A stretch of DNA of 64,000 bases from NCBI RefSeq assembly GCF_024448935.1, contig NZ_JAMOIE010000019.1, positions 1 to 64,000 on the forward strand, read 5' to 3'. Origin of the DNA: Stutzerimonas stutzeri. GTDB taxonomy: Bacteria; Pseudomonadota; Gammaproteobacteria; Pseudomonadales; Pseudomonadaceae. Below, piece by piece: positions 57,852-64,000 of the stretch. The notes beneath the pieces are model-generated. The model ran no database searches. It had not been told where the DNA came from and saw only the letters and a program-made list of their open reading frames with translations. Made by a program: the position numbers and the translations under genes. Every line of letters begins with the position of its first letter. The stretch's first letter is position 1.

Positions 57852-58121
57852 TTACTGTGCCGCTGAGTGCGAATGCTTGGTCAGGCGATAAGAGCTGCTC
57901 TGTCCGCCTCGTTCGATGGCGAGGCTGAACTTCAGGCTGGTGATCAAGCGTTCGAGCTGCTGCTGGTCCCGCCATTGGCTGGAACTGATGAAGCGCTTGA
58001 CCGCCACGCCAGCGGCGTCGGTCAGAGTCAGCAGAATGCTGCCGTCAGGTTTCTCAATGCTGAAATTGACCCTGTAGTCTGGCTGAAACACATCGCTGAT
58101 TTTCTGGAAAGGACTGTTCAT
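57852..58121 (-). CDS. DUF3509 family protein
   Basis: An 89-residue protein starting at ATG 58121 (MNSPFQKISDVFQPDYRVNF). The pattern PDGSILLTLTDAAGVAVKRF, SSSQWRDQQQLERLITSLKF fits the small Pseudomonas DUF3509 family. There is no signal peptide or membrane segment. The function is unknown. It is convergent with the LuxR-type gene. Confidence 0.75.
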   Translation of the reverse strand: MNSPFQKISDVFQPDYRVNFSIEKPDGSILLTLTDAAGVAVKRFISSSQWRDQQQLERLITSLKFSLAIERGGQSSSYRLTKHSHSAAQ

Positions 58122-58228
58122 GCCGGTACCTGACTGGATGACTGCCCCCAATGGACCTGGTGGCGGTCAACTAGTTTCGCCCGCTGGACGGGTTCCCTGC
58201 GACGGATCATCGCAGGGCCATAGATCCA

Positions 58229-58492
58229 TCAAGATGGCGCGGCGCAAGCTGGCAGCTCCTCCAGTGCCGCCGGATTGTTTTTAAAGGCCTTCGCAAACAG
58301 GTCACGGTGTCGGGCCATGAAGATGCCGATGTCGTCGGCCTGCTGTTCGCTCAACGAAGGCGTAGCCTTCTGCAGTGCCGCAGCCAGGGCTTCGGCCAGC
58401 TCGAGCATTTTGTCGTGACGATCGGCTTCGGCTTTATCCATGAACAAGCGCTCCAGGTCCCGGCTGCTGCGGTACACAACTTCGACGGCCAT
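58229..58492 (-). CDS. yebG: YebG-like SOS-inducible protein
   Basis: An 87-residue protein resembling E. coli YebG: MAVEVVYRSSRDLERLFMDK at the N-terminus, then KAEADRHDKMLELAEALAAA and a C-terminal helix with FMARHRDLFAKAFKNNPAAL. YebG is a DNA-damage-induced protein of unclear role. A near-consensus LexA box lies 30 bp upstream on the same strand, which supports the assignment. Confidence 0.82.
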   Translation of the reverse strand: MAVEVVYRSSRDLERLFMDKAEADRHDKMLELAEALAAALQKATPSLSEQQADDIGIFMARHRDLFAKAFKNNPAALEELPACAAPS

Positions 58493-58521
58493 CTGCCACC
58501 TCGGCTCAAATGAATGGGCTA

Positions 58522-58537
58522 CTGTTTATCTATACAG
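58522..58537. promoter_or_regulatory. LexA box of the yebG-like gene
   Basis: CTGTTTATCTATACAG matches the gammaproteobacterial LexA consensus CTGTATATATATACAG at 14 of 16 positions, including both CTG/CAG ends, and lies just upstream of the yebG-like start on the reverse strand. Confidence 0.85.
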
Positions 58538-58589
58538 TATAGGTTGCCTGGCAACGCTTGGAAAGCGTCGGGGTATCGGGCTGTCCAGC

Positions 58590-59054
58590 TCAATTGACGA
58601 AGTGGCCTCGAAGCCGCTCGGCGCGAAACTCCAGATTGCTGCTCCGGTAGCCCGAGCGCAACGGTGGTAGCGGAGCGCAGGATTGCCAGCGTTGGCCAGG
58701 TTGCAGGTTTCCCGGGCCGCGGTATTGCGGCGCGCCATAGTTGGAGGTCACCAGATTAAGGCTGGAACCGGGAGAATAGGCAGCTACATCCCAACTCAGG
58801 TTGCGCATCGGCTTGGGGCTGTGGTTGTCCAGAATGATGAGCAACGGCTGTCCGGCCGGGCAACTGGTCGGTGCATACGCCATCCGCAGCTGGAGTTGAG
58901 CAAGCAGCTGCTCTTCCCGTTGTTCTTGCCAGATCACCCAGGCCGCAACGATGCCAAGGCCAAGCAGCGCTCCCAGCGAAATCGGTACCGCCCGAAGGGG
59001 GTACCGAATCAATAGGATCAGCCAGGTTGCGACCAGCAGCGCGCCGATCAGCAT
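58590..59054 (-). CDS. Small membrane-anchored protein with periplasmic domain
   Basis: A 154-residue protein with two membrane helices at residues 1-17 and 24-43 (MLIGALLVATWLILLIRYPL, LGALLGLGIVAAWVIW), followed by a polar domain with CPAGQPLLIILDNHSPKPMR and SCAPLPPLRSGYRSSNLEFR. The C-terminal part resembles small Pseudomonas proteins encoded near dciA/secA. No function is known. It is in the same direction as the DUF721 gene's partner region but separated by 130 bp. Confidence 0.7.
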   Translation of the reverse strand: MLIGALLVATWLILLIRYPLRAVPISLGALLGLGIVAAWVIWQEQREEQLLAQLQLRMAYAPTSCPAGQPLLIILDNHSPKPMRNLSWDVAAYSPGSSLNLVTSNYGAPQYRGPGNLQPGQRWQSCAPLPPLRSGYRSSNLEFRAERLRGHFVN

Positions 59055-59184
59055 GGTGAGGGGGCGCGCGAATAGTTAACCATTGAAACCTCTTTTCAGC
59101 GTGATTCGGCAGACATCCTAACGCTGGCTCGCACGGGGGTGCGACTTCCAATGGCCAGGCAGGTGGTCGTGCCTGCGGCGCTAG

Positions 59185-59646
59185 TCAGGCATCCCTGTCG
59201 GGGCGGGCATGGCGGGCGAGCCGCTCAAGCGCGGCCCTGAGCTTGGGGTCGTTAATGCCACGAGCGGTTTCCTGGATATTGTCTGCTGCACGCGCCGACA
59301 GTTCTGGCGCCGGCCCGGGCTTGTGCCGCGGCGTCTCGGGGGGCTGCATCTTGAACTGAATACGGCTCAGGCCGCTGAACGCTTCCAGGCACAGCAGCTG
59401 CCGTTGCAAGCGTCGTTGCTGATAGCGCAGTCGCGTTGCCCAGTGACTGTCGGTCACGATCAGTAGCAGTGTGCCTTCGCGCCATGAGGCTACACGACAG
59501 AACTCTCGTGCTGCGGGTTGCAACTGGCTGTCGACCAGTTGCTGTAGTCGATCCAGTCGTTTGGCTTCGCCAAACAGCGCTTTTAGCGGTTTGGTCTCGC
59601 GCAGCAGCGACGCAGAGGCTCGGGCCGGCAAGGGGCGAAACGACAT
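59185..59646 (-). CDS. DciA-like DUF721 protein
   Basis: A 153-residue protein starting at MSFRPLPARASASLLRETKP (ATG 59646; an upstream start at 59676 is possible). The DUF721 core is visible as QLQPAAREFCRVASWREGTL and VTDSHWATRLRYQQRRLQRQ. DciA proteins load the replicative helicase in bacteria without DnaC, which includes Pseudomonas. The C-terminus is Pro- and Arg-rich. It is divergent from secA, the common arrangement in pseudomonads. Confidence 0.87.
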   Translation of the reverse strand: MSFRPLPARASASLLRETKPLKALFGEAKRLDRLQQLVDSQLQPAAREFCRVASWREGTLLLIVTDSHWATRLRYQQRRLQRQLLCLEAFSGLSRIQFKMQPPETPRHKPGPAPELSARAADNIQETARGINDPKLRAALERLARHARPDRDA

Positions 59647-59885
59647 GGTCGACGCTCGTAAATGAAGAGCCGACATATTAGCAGAACCCTGCAATAGCCT
59701 TCTGCTCGCGCTGTGACCCGCCAAACCTGCGCCCGGATCGCCTGGTGCCGGGCGCCAATGGCTGGTTCGGCTGCGCAGCAGGCACCTTTCCTCGCGAACG
59801 TTTCCGGGTAGAATGCTCCCTTTGCACGGAGCCGTGGTGGCCCTGCGGCCGTGCCTCCATCCCCAGCATGGAAGTCTTTGTCGAT

Positions 59886-62624
<2,739 letters not shown>

Positions 62625-62647
62625 GCTGACCCTTCTGTGTTGACCCG

Positions 62648-62682
62648 CGCCGCGACCGGCTCTAGCCGCTCGCGGCGTTTTT
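62648..62682 (+). terminator. Terminator after secA
   Basis: The stem CGCCGCGA/TCGCGGCG is followed by TTTTT, 24 bp after the secA stop. Confidence 0.85.
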
Positions 62683-62736
62683 CTCCCTGATTTTCGGTGG
62701 CCGAAGGCCATCCATCCTTTCTGAAGGAGCGCATCA

Positions 62737-63954
62737 ATGGCTGTCGGTCTTGGTCCCCTGCCTACACTGCACCCGGTTCCCGGTTTCGAGCTCGGCATCG
62801 CTTCGGCGGGCATCAAGCGACCGGGCCGCAAGGACGTCGTAGTGATGCGTTGCGCCGAGGGCTCAACGGTTGCTGGCGTCTTCACGCTCAATGCCTTTTG
62901 CGCAGCGCCGGTCATTCTTGCGAAGCAGCGGGCTCAGGGAACGGTACGTTACCTACTGACCAATACAGGAAACGCTAACGCTGGTACTGGCGAGCCAGGC
63001 ATGCAGGCAGCCATCCGCAGCTGTGCCAGCCTGGCCGCGCTGGCTGGCGTGAGCGCCGATGCAATCCTGCCGTTTTCAACCGGCGTCATCGGTGAGTTGC
63101 TGCCAGTTGAGAAGATCGAGGCGGCGCTTCCCGCAGCGCTGGCCGACCTGGATGAAAATCACTGGGCCGAAGCCGCCACCGGCATCATGACTACAGACAC
63201 GCTGCCCAAGGGCGCGAGCCGTCAATTCGAGCACGCTGGCGTGACGGTTACCGTGACCGGTATTTCCAAAGGTGCCGGCATGATCCGTCCCAACATGGCG
63301 ACCATGCTTGGCTACATCGCTACCGATGCGAAGGTCGCTCAGCCCGTATTGCAGGATCTGCTGCGGGATGCGGCCAACAAGTCGTTCAACCGTATCACCA
63401 TCGACGGCGACACCTCGACCAACGACTGCTGCATGCTGATCGCTACCGGCAAGGCTGACGTCGCTGAAATCACTGCAGCCTCCGGTGAGCTGTTCACCAA
63501 GCTCAGGCAGGCGGTCTTCGATGTCAGCATGGACGTGGCTCAGTCCATCGTTCGTGACGGCGAGGGTGCCACCAAGTTCGTCACCGTCCAGGTCAACGGT
63601 GGCCGCAGCCATCAGGAGTGCCTCGACGTTGGTTATGCCGTCGCGCACTCGCCGCTGATCAAAACAGCACTGTTCGCCTCCGATCCGAACTGGGGGCGCA
63701 TTCTGGCGGCAGTGGGTCGTGCAGGCGTTCCCGAGCTGGACGTGAGCAAGATCGATGTCTATCTGGGCGCCATATGTATCGCCAGCCAGGGTGGACGTTC
63801 GCCGAGCTATACGGAAGAGCAGGGCGCCGCGGTCATGGCTGAGGAAGAAATCGAAATCCGTATCGAGCTCGGTCGCGGTGATTGCAGCGAGACGATCTGG
63901 ACCACGGACCTTTCTCATGAATACGTGCGGATCAATGCCGAATACCGCACCTGA
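62737..63954 (+). CDS. argJ: Bifunctional ornithine acetyltransferase / N-acetylglutamate synthase
   Basis: A 405-residue enzyme of the cyclic arginine pathway. The autoprocessing and active-site region is visible as [20 protein letters not shown], where cleavage occurs before the Thr of [22 protein letters not shown] near the N-terminus and [17 protein letters not shown] near the C-terminus are further family blocks. It follows secA after its terminator, as in Pseudomonas. The last 46 bp of the window hold no assignable feature. Confidence 0.97.
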   Translation: MAVGLGPLPTLHPVPGFELGIASAGIKRPGRKDVVVMRCAEGSTVAGVFTLNAFCAAPVILAKQRAQGTVRYLLTNTGNANAGTGEPGMQAAIRSCASLAALAGVSADAILPFSTGVIGELLPVEKIEAALPAALADLDENHWAEAATGIMTTDTLPKGASRQFEHAGVTVTVTGISKGAGMIRPNMATMLGYIATDAKVAQPVLQDLLRDAANKSFNRITIDGDTSTNDCCMLIATGKADVAEITAASGELFTKLRQAVFDVSMDVAQSIVRDGEGATKFVTVQVNGGRSHQECLDVGYAVAHSPLIKTALFASDPNWGRILAAVGRAGVPELDVSKIDVYLGAICIASQGGRSPSYTEEQGAAVMAEEEIEIRIELGRGDCSETIWTTDLSHEYVRINAEYRT

Positions 63955-64000
63955 TCCCTTGGCAATCGGCATGCTGAATAAACTGCTGCGGCAGGTCCCG

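Overview
The window is a chromosome segment of a high-GC gammaproteobacterium, most likely a Pseudomonas of the stutzeri group (Stutzerimonas). I base this on the core gene blocks: thrS-infC-rpmI-rplT-pheS-pheT-ihfA-merR with tRNA-Val(GAC) and tRNA-Pro(GGG); ychF-pth-rplY-prs-tRNA-Gln-ispE-lolB; hemA-prfA-prmC-moeB-murI-pagL; uraA-upp; and secA next to argJ. The genus is inferred from gene order and protein sequence, without any database search.

Layout. 1-2750: an almost complete IS66-type element with inverted repeats, an imperfect 8-bp target duplication and a frameshifted tnpA. 3002-4648: AT-rich cargo encoding two lipoproteins and a small secreted protein. 4951-6299: a membrane-anchored small protein and a C39-like cysteine peptidase lipoprotein. 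6553-14366: a translation block (tRNA-Val, thrS, infC with a probable AUU start, L35, L20, PheRS, IHF-alpha, a MerR regulator, tRNA-Pro). 14480-15243: a HigBA toxin-antitoxin locus in which toxin and antitoxin each carry one inactivating lesion, preceded by two palindromic operator-like sites.

About 15.24-34.36 kb is a foreign catabolic island. Its left flank is a chain of deletion-fused gene remnants (alpha/beta hydrolase, MaoC-like, acyl-CoA ligase, enoyl-CoA hydratase). It continues with a TetR regulator, a branched-chain-amino-acid-type ABC importer (binding protein, LivG, LivF, LivH, LivM), two more enoyl-CoA hydratases, an SDR, and a kinase / DUF6285-like / acyl-CoA dehydrogenase trio that resembles LvaA-LvaB-LvaC of levulinate catabolism. 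A second ligase remnant, a frameshifted outer-membrane porin and a lipoprotein follow. Then come a DAHP synthase pseudogene split by an IS200/IS605-type element, a 321-bp element with inverted ends, another SDR, and the 5' end of a P4-type integrase. My reading is that the island imports an organic acid and degrades it as a CoA thioester through 4-hydroxyacyl-CoA chemistry, and that it is now decaying: neither ligase is intact, and livF and the porin are frameshifted in G-runs.

34.5-47.5 kb is ordinary housekeeping: a GTPase, peptidyl-tRNA hydrolase, L25, PRPP synthase, two identical tRNA-Gln genes, isoprenoid and lipoprotein-localisation genes, a TPR lipoprotein, the haem/release-factor operon, glutamate racemase and a PagL lipid A deacylase. 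47.2-50.3 kb holds a YkgJ-type protein and nucleobase salvage (uraA, upp, hpt-like). 50.8-57.7 kb holds a DUF1302/DUF1329 outer-membrane pair and a MalT-like LuxR regulator, separated by a probable ORF-less group II intron that sits right behind a terminator hairpin. The window ends with DUF3509, a LexA-box-controlled YebG-like gene, a small membrane protein, a DciA-like DUF721 protein, secA and argJ. No CRISPR array and no rRNA gene were seen.
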